NCBI RefSeq assembly: GCF_009832745.1
Contig: NZ_VRMJ01000033.1
Span: 62,001-126,000, forward strand
Origin: Polaribacter septentrionalilitoris
GTDB lineage: Bacteria > Bacteroidota > Bacteroidia > Flavobacteriales > Flavobacteriaceae
Length of the DNA: 64,000 bases
Direction: 5' to 3'
Shown here: in pieces, positions 1 through 8,740 of the stretch
Numbering within the stretch: the stretch's first letter is position 1
Layout: each line of letters begins with the position of its first letter
Position numbers and translations under genes: made by a program
The notes under the pieces: generated by a model
Told to the model about the DNA's origin: nothing
What the model saw: only the letters and a program-made list of their open reading frames with translations
Databases searched by the model: none

Positions 1-141
1 AGAAAAAAATTTATGAATACAGCTATTAACAACTATTTTAATAGCTCTTATAAAAATATGGTATCTTTTTTTGCGAAGGAAGAAAAAATTAGTGTGGAAG
101 AGCTTAAAGAGATTATTGCTTTAATTGAACAAAAAAAATAA
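1..141 (+). CDS. BlaI/MecI-family transcriptional repressor, C-terminal end (partial)
   Basis: The window opens inside this gene. Forty-six codons and a TAA stop (139-141) remain. The visible residues form two short helices, including VSFFAKEEKIS and EELKEIIALIEQ, like the C-terminal dimerisation part of BlaI/MecI winged-helix repressors. The N-terminal DNA-binding domain lies outside the window. The stop is two bases before the ATG of an M56 metallopeptidase, which is the usual repressor/sensor-protease gene pair. In such pairs the protease responds to an envelope signal and leads to repressor inactivation. The assignment rests on the short tail plus this context. Confidence 0.72.
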   Translation, partial: RKKFMNTAINNYFNSSYKNMVSFFAKEEKISVEELKEIIALIEQKK

Positions 142-143
142 TT

Positions 144-2129
144 ATGGAATATTTTTTTAAAGCAAGTTTAATAACGGCAATTTTGTATTTGTTTTACAAA
201 ATAGTATTACAAAACGATACGTTTTTTCAGTTTAATAGAATTTTCTTATTCGTAGGAGTTTTTGCAATATTTTTAATTCCTTTCATTACAATTCCTATTT
301 ATATAGAATATACTCCAGAATTTACAACAAATTCTTTTGCTGAAACTTCATTCATTCCTATAACGACAGAACATATAGAACAGCCTTTTCAGATAATAAA
401 TTATATACCTTCTATTTATCTACTTGGTGTTTTAGGATTTTCTATTCGTCTTGTGCTTCAATTCGTATCCCTAATTCGTGTCACCAAACAAAACATATCT
501 ATAAAACAAGACGGTTTTACAATTATAAAAACAAATGAAAATATATTACCATTTTCGTTTTTTAAATGGATTGTATACAATTCTACAATGTTTAGCAAAG
601 TAGAATTAGCGCATATTTTAAAACACGAAAAAGCACATGTTAAAGAACTACATTCTATAGATATCATCTTAACACAACTCTCTTGTGTAGTCTTTTGGTT
701 TAACCCTTTTATGTGGTTGTATGCTAAAGCTGTAAAAGAAAACTTAGAATTTATTGCTGATGAAAATGCAATTAAGAATACAAACTGTAAAAAAAATTAT
801 CAATATACTTTACTTAAAACGAGTATCAAAAATAAACAGTTGGCGATATCCAATAGCTTTTATAAATCACCCATAAAAAAACGAATTGTTATGTTACAAA
901 AAACTAAATCTAAAAAAATTAACCAACTAAAATATGCGCTGGTAATTCCTGTATTAGCTCTTTTTCTTATGAATTTTAATAAAGAAGAGGTTTATGTTGA
1001 AAAGGAAATAGAAAAAAATATTCCAGAATACAATCAGGAATCTTTTATCATAAGAAGTTATGATACTGATGCAGCTTTAAAAAGAATTAAAAATTCTTTA
1101 AAAAAGAAAGGAATGGATGCCAAAATCACAGGCGTTAAAAGAAACAATAATGGAGAAATTATTGCTATTAAAATTAATGTAAAATCTAAAAGTGGTAGTA
1201 CAGTAAATTATAGTCAAAATAATAACAAACCTATTGAATCAATCGAAATAACCTCTTACACAGATGAAAATGGACTTAAAATTGGTCCTCATAGAAAGAG
1301 CAACAATTCCAAAAAAATAAACAAATCTAGTGATAAGACAACATCGCTTTTAGTAATTGAATTATTAGAAAGGTATAAAGGTTCTGCTTTTTTTTTAGAC
1401 GGAAAAAAAATTACAGAAAAAAAATTACAAAAAATAAATGAAGTTGATATACATTCTATATCAGTATTAACTGGAGAATCTACTAAAGTATTTGGCCAAA
1501 AAGGAAAAAATGGGGTCGTACTTATAAACACCAAAGAAAAATTCATAGAAATTATTTTCAATAAAAACACAACTTTAGAAAAACTAAAAGCACAAAGTAA
1601 GTCTTTAAAAGAAAATTATAATATTGGTTTTGATTTTGAAATCATAAATAAAAATGGTGAGGTTGCAGATTTTAAATATCTATTTGACAATGGAGAGCAT
1701 AAGCAAGAAGCAATCTTTGAAAGAATATATCCATTTACCACAATGAGAGAAACTAATTCTTTAATTTTAAAATACGATTTAAAAACTAAATCACTCTCTA
1801 TGTATACTATTATTGATAATACGTTTGGAGAAGAACACAAATTAAATTTTTTCAGCAACAGTTTATTTTATATAAATGATAAAGACACGAATGAAATATT
1901 AGAAAAACAAAAAAAATCAATAAAAGAAAAAGGAGTAATTATCGAGTTTTTAGATATCAAACGTGATACAAATAACAGAATTACAGAAATTAAAATTAAT
2001 GCACAAACTAAAGACTCGAAATCATCTTATAACTACAAATTAGATGGAAAGAATTTTAATGGAATATCAATAAGCTTTTATTCAAACGGTAATGGTTTAG
2101 AAATTAAACCTGTGTTAAATACGTTTTAA
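144..2129 (+). CDS. M56 (BlaR1-like) membrane metallopeptidase with plug-like and repeated periplasmic modules
   Basis: A 661-residue membrane sensor-protease. Hydrophobic helices lie near residues 5-22, 33-54 and 88-110, followed by a zinc motif HEKAH (161-165), FNPF (186-189) and EFIADENA (202-209), all typical of peptidase M56. A further membrane helix (about 264-278) leads into a long C-terminal, probably periplasmic, region. That region holds a segment like the plug of TonB-dependent receptors (about 413-464, with FFLDGKKIT and GQKGKNGVVLINT). A module of about 75 residues occurs twice (about 307-382 and 582-657). The gene starts two bases after a BlaI-type repressor, so the two are probably cotranscribed and act together. 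The signal sensed is unknown; beta-lactam sensing cannot be assumed. Confidence 0.85.
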   Translation: MEYFFKASLITAILYLFYKIVLQNDTFFQFNRIFLFVGVFAIFLIPFITIPIYIEYTPEFTTNSFAETSFIPITTEHIEQPFQIINYIPSIYLLGVLGFSIRLVLQFVSLIRVTKQNISIKQDGFTIIKTNENILPFSFFKWIVYNSTMFSKVELAHILKHEKAHVKELHSIDIILTQLSCVVFWFNPFMWLYAKAVKENLEFIADENAIKNTNCKKNYQYTLLKTSIKNKQLAISNSFYKSPIKKRIVMLQKTKSKKINQLKYALVIPVLALFLMNFNKEEVYVEKEIEKNIPEYNQESFIIRSYDTDAALKRIKNSLKKKGMDAKITGVKRNNNGEIIAIKINVKSKSGSTVNYSQNNNKPIESIEITSYTDENGLKIGPHRKSNNSKKINKSSDKTTSLLVIELLERYKGSAFFLDGKKITEKKLQKINEVDIHSISVLTGESTKVFGQKGKNGVVLINTKEKFIEIIFNKNTTLEKLKAQSKSLKENYNIGFDFEIINKNGEVADFKYLFDNGEHKQEAIFERIYPFTTMRETNSLILKYDLKTKSLSMYTIIDNTFGEEHKLNFFSNSLFYINDKDTNEILEKQKKSIKEKGVIIEFLDIKRDTNNRITEIKINAQTKDSKSSYNYKLDGKNFNGISISFYSNGNGLEIKPVLNTF

Positions 2130-2130
2130 T

Positions 2131-2307
2131 TTAAGAAGCTTTTTGCAACAAAATGTGAGGGCATCGCTTACAGTTGATGCCCTTTTTTTGATACTTTTTA
2201 CAGCATTTACTTTTTGGTTTTATACAATTAGACGAACAAACACTATCGCAAACTGAAGTGTTTGTCATTGTAATTGTTGGCTTATTATCAGTATAAAATA
2301 TAATCAT
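2131..2307 (-). CDS. Small Cys-rich protein, 58 aa
   Basis: A 58-codon ORF from ATG (2307-2305) to TAA (2133-2131). It encodes a basic protein with nine cysteines, including SVCDSVCSSNC and the run KSKCCKKYQKKGINCKRCP. There is no signal peptide. A good -7 element (TATATTTG, 2332-2325) lies 17 bases before the ATG, giving a leader of about 12 bases, which supports expression. An internal Met at residue 14 is an alternative start. I have the impression that CCKKY...KRCP proteins recur in Flavobacteriia, but could not check. The paired cysteines suggest metal binding; this is inference. The gene converges on the M56 gene, and the terminator of that gene lies inside this ORF. Confidence 0.6.
   Translation of the reverse strand: MIIFYTDNKPTITMTNTSVCDSVCSSNCIKPKSKCCKKYQKKGINCKRCPHILLQKAS
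2159..2189 (+). terminator. Rho-independent terminator of the BlaI/M56 operon
   Basis: Stem GGGCATC (2159-2165) / GATGCCC (2176-2182) with a 10-base loop, followed by seven T. It lies 30 bases after the M56 stop and inside the opposing small Cys-rich ORF. Confidence 0.85.
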
Positions 2308-2324
2308 TATTATAAAATATACTG

Positions 2325-2332
2325 CAAATATA
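2325..2332 (-). promoter_or_regulatory. -7 promoter element of the small Cys-rich gene
   Basis: Read on the minus strand this is TATATTTG, an exact match to the Bacteroidota -7 consensus TAnnTTTG. The predicted start of transcription is near 2319 and the ATG is at 2307. No clear -33 TTG was seen. Confidence 0.55.
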
Positions 2333-2375
2333 AATGTTTATTTAGAATAAATAAAAATAAAAAGTTGTTAAAATT

Positions 2376-2417
2376 AAAAAGAGGTTTCTTCTTAAAATGA
2401 AGAAAACCTCTTTTTTT
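2376..2417 (-). terminator. Terminator of the TolC/MFP/RND operon
   Basis: A long A/T-flanked hairpin. GAGGTTTCTTC (2381-2391) pairs with GAAGAAAACCTC (2399-2410, one bulge), flanked by A and T runs that extend the stem. It lies just after the DUF2892 stop and ends the operon that starts near 8735. The A/T tails on both sides allow it to work in both directions. Confidence 0.85.
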
Positions 2418-2435
2418 GAGTTGGAGAACAGTTAT

Positions 2436-2645
2436 TTAACAAGAAGAGCAAGAAGCACTTTCTTTTTTTACACCAAGTTTAACTAAAATAGTTTCTAACA
2501 AACACCATTTTGTAAATGCAGATTGTATCATATTTACACCAATAAAGACACCAAACCACAACCAATTTATGCTCACAAAGTAAGATAAGCTTACCATTAA
2601 TAAAACCATAAACCCTACTATTACTCTAAAATACGTATTTAACAT
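2436..2645 (-). CDS. DUF2892 (YgaP-type) small membrane protein
   Basis: A 69-residue protein with two hydrophobic segments (about 6-23 and 29-45). The residues between and after them fit the DUF2892 family: FRVIVGFMVLLMVSL, then GVNMIQSAFTKWCLLE. It ends in a short Cys-rich tail, CSSC, and has another Cys in the KWCLLE segment. DUF2892 segments occur fused to rhodaneses (YgaP) or alone; the function of the free form is not known. It is the last gene of the efflux operon, 18 bases after the PII-like gene and just before a strong terminator. The start is ATG at 2645. Confidence 0.75.
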   Translation of the reverse strand: MLNTYFRVIVGFMVLLMVSLSYFVSINWLWFGVFIGVNMIQSAFTKWCLLETILVKLGVKKESASCSSC

Positions 2646-2663
2646 TTTCTTATTTTTTTATTA

Positions 2664-2966
2664 TTATATAAATCTTTCAATGGGCAACACCACTCCTTTT
2701 ACAGGGTTATTGGTTTCCATGTTTTTATTAAAATCTTCAATTAAATTGAACAATACATCAATATGTTCATCATCTGTAAAAGAGAAAAACAACGTGGAAT
2801 CATTACCATTTTTTCCTGCTGAAAACCAATTGGAAGAAATTTCTGAAGGAATATTTTTAAACCCATTAATTTCTGTGATACTTAAATTTTCTATCGCTGC
2901 TTTTTTAAAGATTTTTAAAATAGCTGCCTGAAATTCTTCTACTGCTGTTACGAATACTAATTTCAT
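2664..2966 (-). CDS. PII-like (DUF3240/CutA1-type) small protein of an RND operon
   Basis: A 100-residue soluble protein. It begins with a beta strand (MKLVFVTAV), then a helix (FQAAILKIFKKAAIENLS) and ITEINGFK, and ends VKGVVLPIERFI. This beta-alpha-beta pattern, with a strand ending in a phrase like that of PII proteins, suggests the ferredoxin-like PII/CutA1 fold. DUF3240 proteins of this kind are found beside metal-efflux RND genes. It starts eight bases after the stop of the RND permease gene and is surely cotranscribed with it. A role as trimeric regulator or sensor for the pump is inference; the ligand is unknown. Confidence 0.5.
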   Translation of the reverse strand: MKLVFVTAVEEFQAAILKIFKKAAIENLSITEINGFKNIPSEISSNWFSAGKNGNDSTLFFSFTDDEHIDVLFNLIEDFNKNMETNNPVKGVVLPIERFI

Positions 2967-2974
2967 CTGATTAT

Positions 2975-5900
2975 TTATTTATAATTCTTTTTTTCAATCA
3001 TATAATACACCAATGGCACTACTAATAAAGTTAGCACTGTAGATACTATGGTTCCTCCCATTAAAGAGATTGCCAATCCTTGAAAAATGGGATCAAATAA
3101 GATTACAAAGGCTCCAATTACTACAGTTCCTGCGGTTAATAAAATTGGTGTTGTTCTAACTGCTCCAGCTTCTATGGCTGCTTGTTTTAACGGAATTCCT
3201 TCTGCTAACCTTAGGTTGATAAAATCAATCAGTAAAACAGAGTTTCTTACCATAATTCCTGCTAAAGCAATCATTCCAATAAAAGAAGTTGCTGTAAAAA
3301 AGGCACCCATCATCCAGTGTCCTAAAATAATTCCAATTAAGGATAAAGGTACAGCAACCATCATTACAACAGGTGCTTTAAAGTTTTGAAACCAGCCTAC
3401 AATTAAAATGTAAATTAGAATTAATGCTCCTAAAAAGGCGATTCCTAAATCTCTAAAAACTTCTAAAGTAATTTGCCATTCTCCATCCCATTTTACTGTA
3501 AAATCGTCTTCAAAATCTGGTTGACCTAAATACATTTCATTTAATTGATAACCTTCTGGAAGTTTAATTTCTTTCAATTTCTTTTCCATTCCTAAAATTG
3601 CGTATGCAGGACTTTCTAATTCACCAGCCATATCTGCCAACACATACACCACTCTTTTCTGGTTTTTTCTGTAGATGCTTTTTGCGGAATTGGTTTCTAT
3701 AATTTCAACCAAATCTGCAATAGGAATCATGTTTCCTTGTTTCGATTTTACTTTTAGTTGAGAAATATCAGAAATGGTAGATTTTTCTTTTTCATCTAAA
3801 CTCAACACCAAACCAACTTGATGTACTGAAGCTTCATCATATAAATTGGTGATTGGTCTATTAGATAAAGCCATATTCATGGTATAAGCAATTTGCTGTG
3901 GTGCAACTCCATACAACATGGCTTTTTCTCTATTAATTTCAAATTGATATTCTTTTTGATTGGCTTCTACCATCCAATCAATATCAACCACATCATCTGT
4001 ATTTTTTAGAATGTTTTGAACATCGTTTGCAATTCTAATTTGCTCATTATAATCTGGCCCATAAACTTCTGCAACAATGGTTGATAAAACTGGTGGTCCA
4101 GGTGGAACCTCTACCAACTTTACATTGGCATTGTATTTTAATGCAATTTTCTGAATTTCTGGTCGTAATAATTTTGCAATTCCATGACTTTGAATAGAGC
4201 GTTCTCCTTTATCAACTAAATTCACTTGAATATCTGCCATATTAGAGCCACCACGTAAATCGTAATGACGTACCAAACCATTAAATGTAATGGGTGCAGA
4301 AGTACCAATATAGTTTTGGTAATTCACCACTTCTGGTCTTGTGGCTAAATATTGTGCAATTTCTTGGGTAACTACTGCTGTTCTTTCTAAAGTAGTTCCT
4401 TCTGGCATATCAATAACCACTTGAAACTCATTTTTGTTATCAAAAGGCAGCATTTTTACTGCTACAGAATTGGTTAAAAACAAGCCCATTGTTACTATTA
4501 ACACAAAGAATGTTCCTCCTAAAAATAACCACCTTTTGGTTTTACTTTCTAATAATGGTCTTTCTAACTTGCTATAAATTCTATAAATTAAAGTTTCTTC
4601 TAAAGGCTTTTCAGCTTTCTTTTCTGCGCCGTTTTTATCTTTTTCTCTTAAGAAAATATATCCTAAATAAGGTGTAATGGTTAACGCTACAAATAATGAT
4701 AAAATCATTGCAATAGAAGCTCCAATTGGCATTGGTGCCATATAAGGCCCCATTAAACCAGATACAAAAGCCATTGGCAACACAGAAGCAATTACTGTAA
4801 AGGTTGCTAAAATGGTTGGGTTACCCACTTCGTTAATGGCATACAAAGCCGCTTGTTTAAATGGCAAGCGTTTCATTTTAAAATGCCTGTGCATATTTTC
4901 GGCGATAATAATGGAATCATCAACTACAATACCTGTTACAAAAACCAGTGCAAACAACGTAATTCTGTTTAAGGTGTAATCTAGCATATAATAGCTCAAC
5001 AACGTTAATGCAAACGTAATGGGCACAGATAAAAATACCACCAAACCACCTCTCCAGCCCATAGCTAGCATTACCACTAAAGTTACTGCAAAGATAGAAC
5101 CAATAAGGTGTAACAATAATTCTGATACTTTATGAGAAGCAGTTTCGCCATAATTTCTTGTTACTTCTACATGAACATCATCAGGAATTAAAGTAGTTCT
5201 TAAATGTTCTACTTTATCAATAATTACCTCAGCAATTTTCATAGCATCAGCCCCTTTTCTTTTGGCTACAGAAATAGTTACTGCAGGATATTCAGATTTG
5301 TAAGTTGTAGATTTATCACTTGCTTTTCCAAACCCTAAAGACACGTAATTTTGTGGAATTTCTGGTCCGTCAATAATATTTGCAATTTGTTTTAAATAAA
5401 TTGGCTGATTTTGTTTTACACCCACCACTAAATTCTCCACATCTTTTTTAGAGGCTAAAAACTTTCCTGTTTTTACTAAAAACTCGGTATCATTTTTATC
5501 AAAACTTCCAGCACTTAATTGCGTGTTATTGGCTTTTATCATTTTAGAAACAGATAAGAAATCTAATCCGCTTGCGGCTAATTTATCCTTGTCTAAAACA
5601 ACGCGTAATTGTCTGTTTCTTCCCCCAATTTTATGGGTAATCGAAACATCATTTACTTTTTTAATTTCACTTTCTAATTCTTGCGCCATTTGCCCAAGCT
5701 GAAAATCGTTATAATTTTCACTCCACAAGGTTAAACCCAACATAGGTACATCATCAATAGCACGTGTTTTTACTAATGGAAACGTAACGCCTTGTGGCAT
5801 TTGGTCCATGTGTTTGTTAATTTCATTGTACAACTTTACAAACGAACGCTCAATATCTTCGCCCACATAAAATTGCACAATTACCATGGCTTTTTCGTTC

Positions 5901-6169
5901 ATCGAGGTCGAATACACATACTCTACACCTTTGATATTCGAAATTAATTTCTCTAAAGGTTTTACCACTCTAGACTCTACTTCTGTAGGACTTGCACCTG
6001 GATAACCCACAAAAATATCTGCCATTGGCACATCTATTTGTGGCTCTTCTTCACGCGGAATTAAAAACGAACTATACACACCAATGACCATAAAAACAAT
6101 CATTAGCAACACCGTTAATTTAGAACCGATAAAGACTTTTGCAATTTTTCCTGCTAAACCTTCTTTCAT
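2975..6169 (-). CDS. RND-family efflux permease (AcrB/AcrF-type)
   Basis: A 1064-residue inner-membrane proton-driven pump, the full length of the family. TM1 lies at about 18-36, followed by IPREEEPQID and the porter-domain phrase YPGASPTEVE (56-65). TM4 carries the proton-relay pair D417-D418 in GIVVDDSIIIAEN. The second half repeats this plan, ending in PLVYYMIEKKNYK. The DD form separates it from the CzcA/CusA metal branch. It follows the periplasmic adaptor gene, with a structured 109-base spacer between, and precedes the PII-like gene. With the TolC gene at 7411-8721 it makes a complete tripartite pump. The substrate cannot be read from the sequence. Confidence 0.92.
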   Translation of the reverse strand: MKEGLAGKIAKVFIGSKLTVLLMIVFMVIGVYSSFLIPREEEPQIDVPMADIFVGYPGASPTEVESRVVKPLEKLISNIKGVEYVYSTSMNEKAMVIVQFYVGEDIERSFVKLYNEINKHMDQMPQGVTFPLVKTRAIDDVPMLGLTLWSENYNDFQLGQMAQELESEIKKVNDVSITHKIGGRNRQLRVVLDKDKLAASGLDFLSVSKMIKANNTQLSAGSFDKNDTEFLVKTGKFLASKKDVENLVVGVKQNQPIYLKQIANIIDGPEIPQNYVSLGFGKASDKSTTYKSEYPAVTISVAKRKGADAMKIAEVIIDKVEHLRTTLIPDDVHVEVTRNYGETASHKVSELLLHLIGSIFAVTLVVMLAMGWRGGLVVFLSVPITFALTLLSYYMLDYTLNRITLFALVFVTGIVVDDSIIIAENMHRHFKMKRLPFKQAALYAINEVGNPTILATFTVIASVLPMAFVSGLMGPYMAPMPIGASIAMILSLFVALTITPYLGYIFLREKDKNGAEKKAEKPLEETLIYRIYSKLERPLLESKTKRWLFLGGTFFVLIVTMGLFLTNSVAVKMLPFDNKNEFQVVIDMPEGTTLERTAVVTQEIAQYLATRPEVVNYQNYIGTSAPITFNGLVRHYDLRGGSNMADIQVNLVDKGERSIQSHGIAKLLRPEIQKIALKYNANVKLVEVPPGPPVLSTIVAEVYGPDYNEQIRIANDVQNILKNTDDVVDIDWMVEANQKEYQFEINREKAMLYGVAPQQIAYTMNMALSNRPITNLYDEASVHQVGLVLSLDEKEKSTISDISQLKVKSKQGNMIPIADLVEIIETNSAKSIYRKNQKRVVYVLADMAGELESPAYAILGMEKKLKEIKLPEGYQLNEMYLGQPDFEDDFTVKWDGEWQITLEVFRDLGIAFLGALILIYILIVGWFQNFKAPVVMMVAVPLSLIGIILGHWMMGAFFTATSFIGMIALAGIMVRNSVLLIDFINLRLAEGIPLKQAAIEAGAVRTTPILLTAGTVVIGAFVILFDPIFQGLAISLMGGTIVSTVLTLLVVPLVYYMIEKKNYK

Positions 6170-6184
6170 ATTGTTTATTTTTTT

Positions 6185-6270
6185 GGGCGTTTTAACAGGC
6201 TATCCGTTTCAATCTTTTTTTGCCATATATGGCAGCAAAAAAAGGATTTCCACTACTATCCTTAACGCGA
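6185..6270 (-). ncRNA. Structured intercistronic RNA element between adaptor and permease genes
   Basis: The spacer between the MFP and RND genes folds into nested inverted repeats, read on the minus strand. The outer stem is GCGTT / AACGC. Inside, GGATAG occurs once in each arm. The inner stem is AATC(C)TTTTTTTGC paired with GCAAAAAAAGATT, and an innermost GCC/GGC hairpin has the loop ATATAT. The arrangement resembles a recurrent intergenic element that I believe occurs in Flavobacteriia, but I cannot name it. Possible roles are attenuation, mRNA processing or setting subunit ratios. Confidence 0.5.
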
Positions 6271-6278
6271 CTTTTTAA

Positions 6279-7358
6279 TTATTGAATTGAAATTTTTGCT
6301 CCGTTAAATAATTTTCCATCAGCAGAAATGATATAAGATTCTGATGCTGATAAACCAGATAAAACCTCAACTTTATCTCCATACATTCTTCCTAAACGTA
6401 ACCAACGTAACAAAGCTGTATTGCTTTGGCTTGTGGTATACACGCCAGATAATTGTCCGTTTTTAACAATAGCATCTGTAGGAATTAAAACCATTGCTGA
6501 TTTTACATTTTGCGAAACAGGAAACTGAATTGTTGTAAACATTCCTGATAAAATGTTTGCGTCTGTTTTTTCTAAATCTACTTTTACCAAATACTGCCCA
6601 CCTGTATTTTTAGCAGATGTACTAACTTCTGTAACTTTTCCTTTAATGGTTTTATAAATAGATTTTACCAAAACATTTACAGTTATTCCTTTTTTAATGT
6701 TAGAAATTTCTGTTTCTGGCACCATTGCCATTACTTCAAACTTTTTTGGAGTTTCTAAGCTAATTAAAGGCATTCCTGGATTTGCCATATCTCCATTTTC
6801 TACATTTTTACTGGTAATTACACCACTAAAAGGAGCAGTAATATTAGAATATGCAAACTGAGCATTAATTTCGTTTTTCATTTGTTTGGCAGACTCTAAA
6901 CCTGCTTTTGCCATTTTGTAATTGGCAGTCATATCATCCATTTCTTTTTGGGTAATACTATTGCTAGCAAACAAATTTTTAAAACGTTTGTAATTTTTTT
7001 CAGCATTTGTAAAAGCAGTTTTAGCTTGTGTAATGCCTGCATCTATTTGTGCTTTTTTAGCTTGTAAATCTGCATTGTTAATAGCCACTAATAATTGACC
7101 TTTTTTAACTTTATCGCCTACATTTACATACACTTTTTTTACATAACCCATCATTCTTGTACTTAAATCTGCACTATTTGTAGCTTGTATTTTTCCACTT
7201 ACAGATAAAAAAGGATTGTTAGCATTTAGCTGAACTTTAGCAACTTTTACATGGATTGTTGGTGAATTATCTTGTGCTACTTTTTTGTCTTCACTACCAC
7301 AGCTTGTAACAAATATTGATAAAGCAATTAGTGTAATTATATTAATGTATTTTTTCAT
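6279..7358 (-). CDS. RND periplasmic adaptor (membrane fusion) lipoprotein
   Basis: A 359-residue lipoprotein. The N-terminus MKKYINIITLIALSIFVTSC ends in a lipobox with the acylated Cys at residue 20. The lipoyl halves (MMGYVKKVYVNVGDKVKKGQ and ITAPFSGVITSKNVENGD) flank a coiled-coil hairpin (about 100-165, KAKKAQIDAGITQAKTAF...). Barrel and membrane-proximal domains follow. It would link the RND permease to the TolC channel. It is the second gene of the operon, 52 bases after the TolC gene. Start is ATG at 7358. Confidence 0.92.
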   Translation of the reverse strand: MKKYINIITLIALSIFVTSCGSEDKKVAQDNSPTIHVKVAKVQLNANNPFLSVSGKIQATNSADLSTRMMGYVKKVYVNVGDKVKKGQLLVAINNADLQAKKAQIDAGITQAKTAFTNAEKNYKRFKNLFASNSITQKEMDDMTANYKMAKAGLESAKQMKNEINAQFAYSNITAPFSGVITSKNVENGDMANPGMPLISLETPKKFEVMAMVPETEISNIKKGITVNVLVKSIYKTIKGKVTEVSTSAKNTGGQYLVKVDLEKTDANILSGMFTTIQFPVSQNVKSAMVLIPTDAIVKNGQLSGVYTTSQSNTALLRWLRLGRMYGDKVEVLSGLSASESYIISADGKLFNGAKISIQ

Positions 7359-7410
7359 TTTTTCTGTTTTATTGTTTTTTTGACTGTATACTGAAACTGT
7401 ATAATGACTT

Positions 7411-8721
7411 CTATTCTTTCGTTAAAAATTCTAAATATTTTTGAGTATAATTATATTCAAATATGGTTTGGTAATACTCTAATTGTTTTTGTGCAAATTG
7501 GGTTTCTGCTTGTAATAAGTCAGAAGTTTTTTCTAAACCTTCTTTAAATCTGTTTTTACGGATTCTTAAAGATTCTTTAGATTGTTGCACTGCTAATGCT
7601 GTTAGTTCTAATTTGTTTTTAGCATCTATTAACTGACGCTTTACTTTATTTAATTCTAAATTACTTTGAGATACATATTGATTGTAAGCTAACTTAGATT
7701 TTTCGAATTCTGCTTTACTTTTTTGTGCTTTTCCAAAACGTTTAGAGCCTTTAAAAATATCCCAGCTTAATTGTGCACCAATTAAGTATCCACTTGCATT
7801 TCCTTGAAAAATGGTATTGTCATACATTTCATAACTTCCAAAAGCATTTAAACGTGGTAAAAAAGACATTTTATCGGCTTTATTCATTGCCTCATAAGCT
7901 TTGGTAGAAAGTTGCATTGCTTTAATATCAGATCTGTTTTCTGAAATCGTTTTGTTATCCATAGAAAAATTAGAAACCGTTAAACTATCTGTGGGTTTGT
8001 ATATTACATAGCGCTCATCATTCATTAAAAAAGACAAATAATTAGACGCATTTTGTACGTTGCTTTTTGCTGTTTGCAACTGATTTTTAATTTCTGTAAC
8101 ACGCACTTCTACATTTAATACATCTGCACGTTGTAAATACCCTTGTTGAAAACTGTTTTCTGCTAACTTTTTGTTTTCATTTGCTGTCTGTAAAGCTTTT
8201 TCTAGAACTTGCTCTCCTTTATAAGCCAATTGCAATTGCATGTATGCTTTTTCTACTTCAAAAAACAAATAATCTTCTGTTCTTTGCGATTGTAAAGACA
8301 TGGCATCCATTTTAGATTTGGCAGCTTTTCTTTGATAAACTCCGTCTAAATTAATTAGAGGTTGTTCTACTTTTATAACAGTTGTAAAATTCTGAGTTTG
8401 TTCTGGGTTGTTTAACAATGCAGGATTAAAATCGTTCTGAGTTAAAATACCTTGATTTAACTTAGAACCAAATGCCATTAACGGATTTGTAGTGGAAATT
8501 CCGGTATGAGTTGCTGTAATATTTGGTAAAAAAACAGCATTGGTTTGTTTGTAATCTGCTTTGGCAGCATTAAACGACTCTTTAGAAATTTTTAAAGATA
8601 AATTTTGATCAGAAATTTTAGACAAAACCTCAGACTTATCTATCGAAATTATTTCTTGCGCTCCTAATTGTTTAGAAAACAATAACACAATTATAAGTAT
8701 GCTTTTTACTATTTTTTTCAT
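7411..8721 (-). CDS. TolC-family outer-membrane channel
   Basis: A 436-residue exported protein. A signal peptide (about 1-21, ending LGAQ) is followed by the two-fold repeated helix/strand plan of TolC, with long coiled-coil segments such as AYMQLQLAYKGEQVLEKALQ and, in the second repeat, LELNKVKRQLIDAKNKLEL. It is the first gene of the efflux operon and supplies the outer-membrane exit duct. Its promoter carries a GTAAC-N4-GTTAC palindrome at the spacing expected for a Crp/Fnr activator, and the mRNA leader is only about 14 bases. Confidence 0.92.
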   Translation of the reverse strand: MKKIVKSILIIVLLFSKQLGAQEIISIDKSEVLSKISDQNLSLKISKESFNAAKADYKQTNAVFLPNITATHTGISTTNPLMAFGSKLNQGILTQNDFNPALLNNPEQTQNFTTVIKVEQPLINLDGVYQRKAAKSKMDAMSLQSQRTEDYLFFEVEKAYMQLQLAYKGEQVLEKALQTANENKKLAENSFQQGYLQRADVLNVEVRVTEIKNQLQTAKSNVQNASNYLSFLMNDERYVIYKPTDSLTVSNFSMDNKTISENRSDIKAMQLSTKAYEAMNKADKMSFLPRLNAFGSYEMYDNTIFQGNASGYLIGAQLSWDIFKGSKRFGKAQKSKAEFEKSKLAYNQYVSQSNLELNKVKRQLIDAKNKLELTALAVQQSKESLRIRKNRFKEGLEKTSDLLQAETQFAQKQLEYYQTIFEYNYTQKYLEFLTKE

Positions 8722-8740
8722 GTATTCTATTTTAACACTG

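Noticed and set aside
3087..3389. 100-residue plus-strand ORF opposite the RND permease, and similar opposite-strand ORFs
   Set aside because: They are shadows of well-conserved genes and have no promoter, leader or protein likeness of their own.
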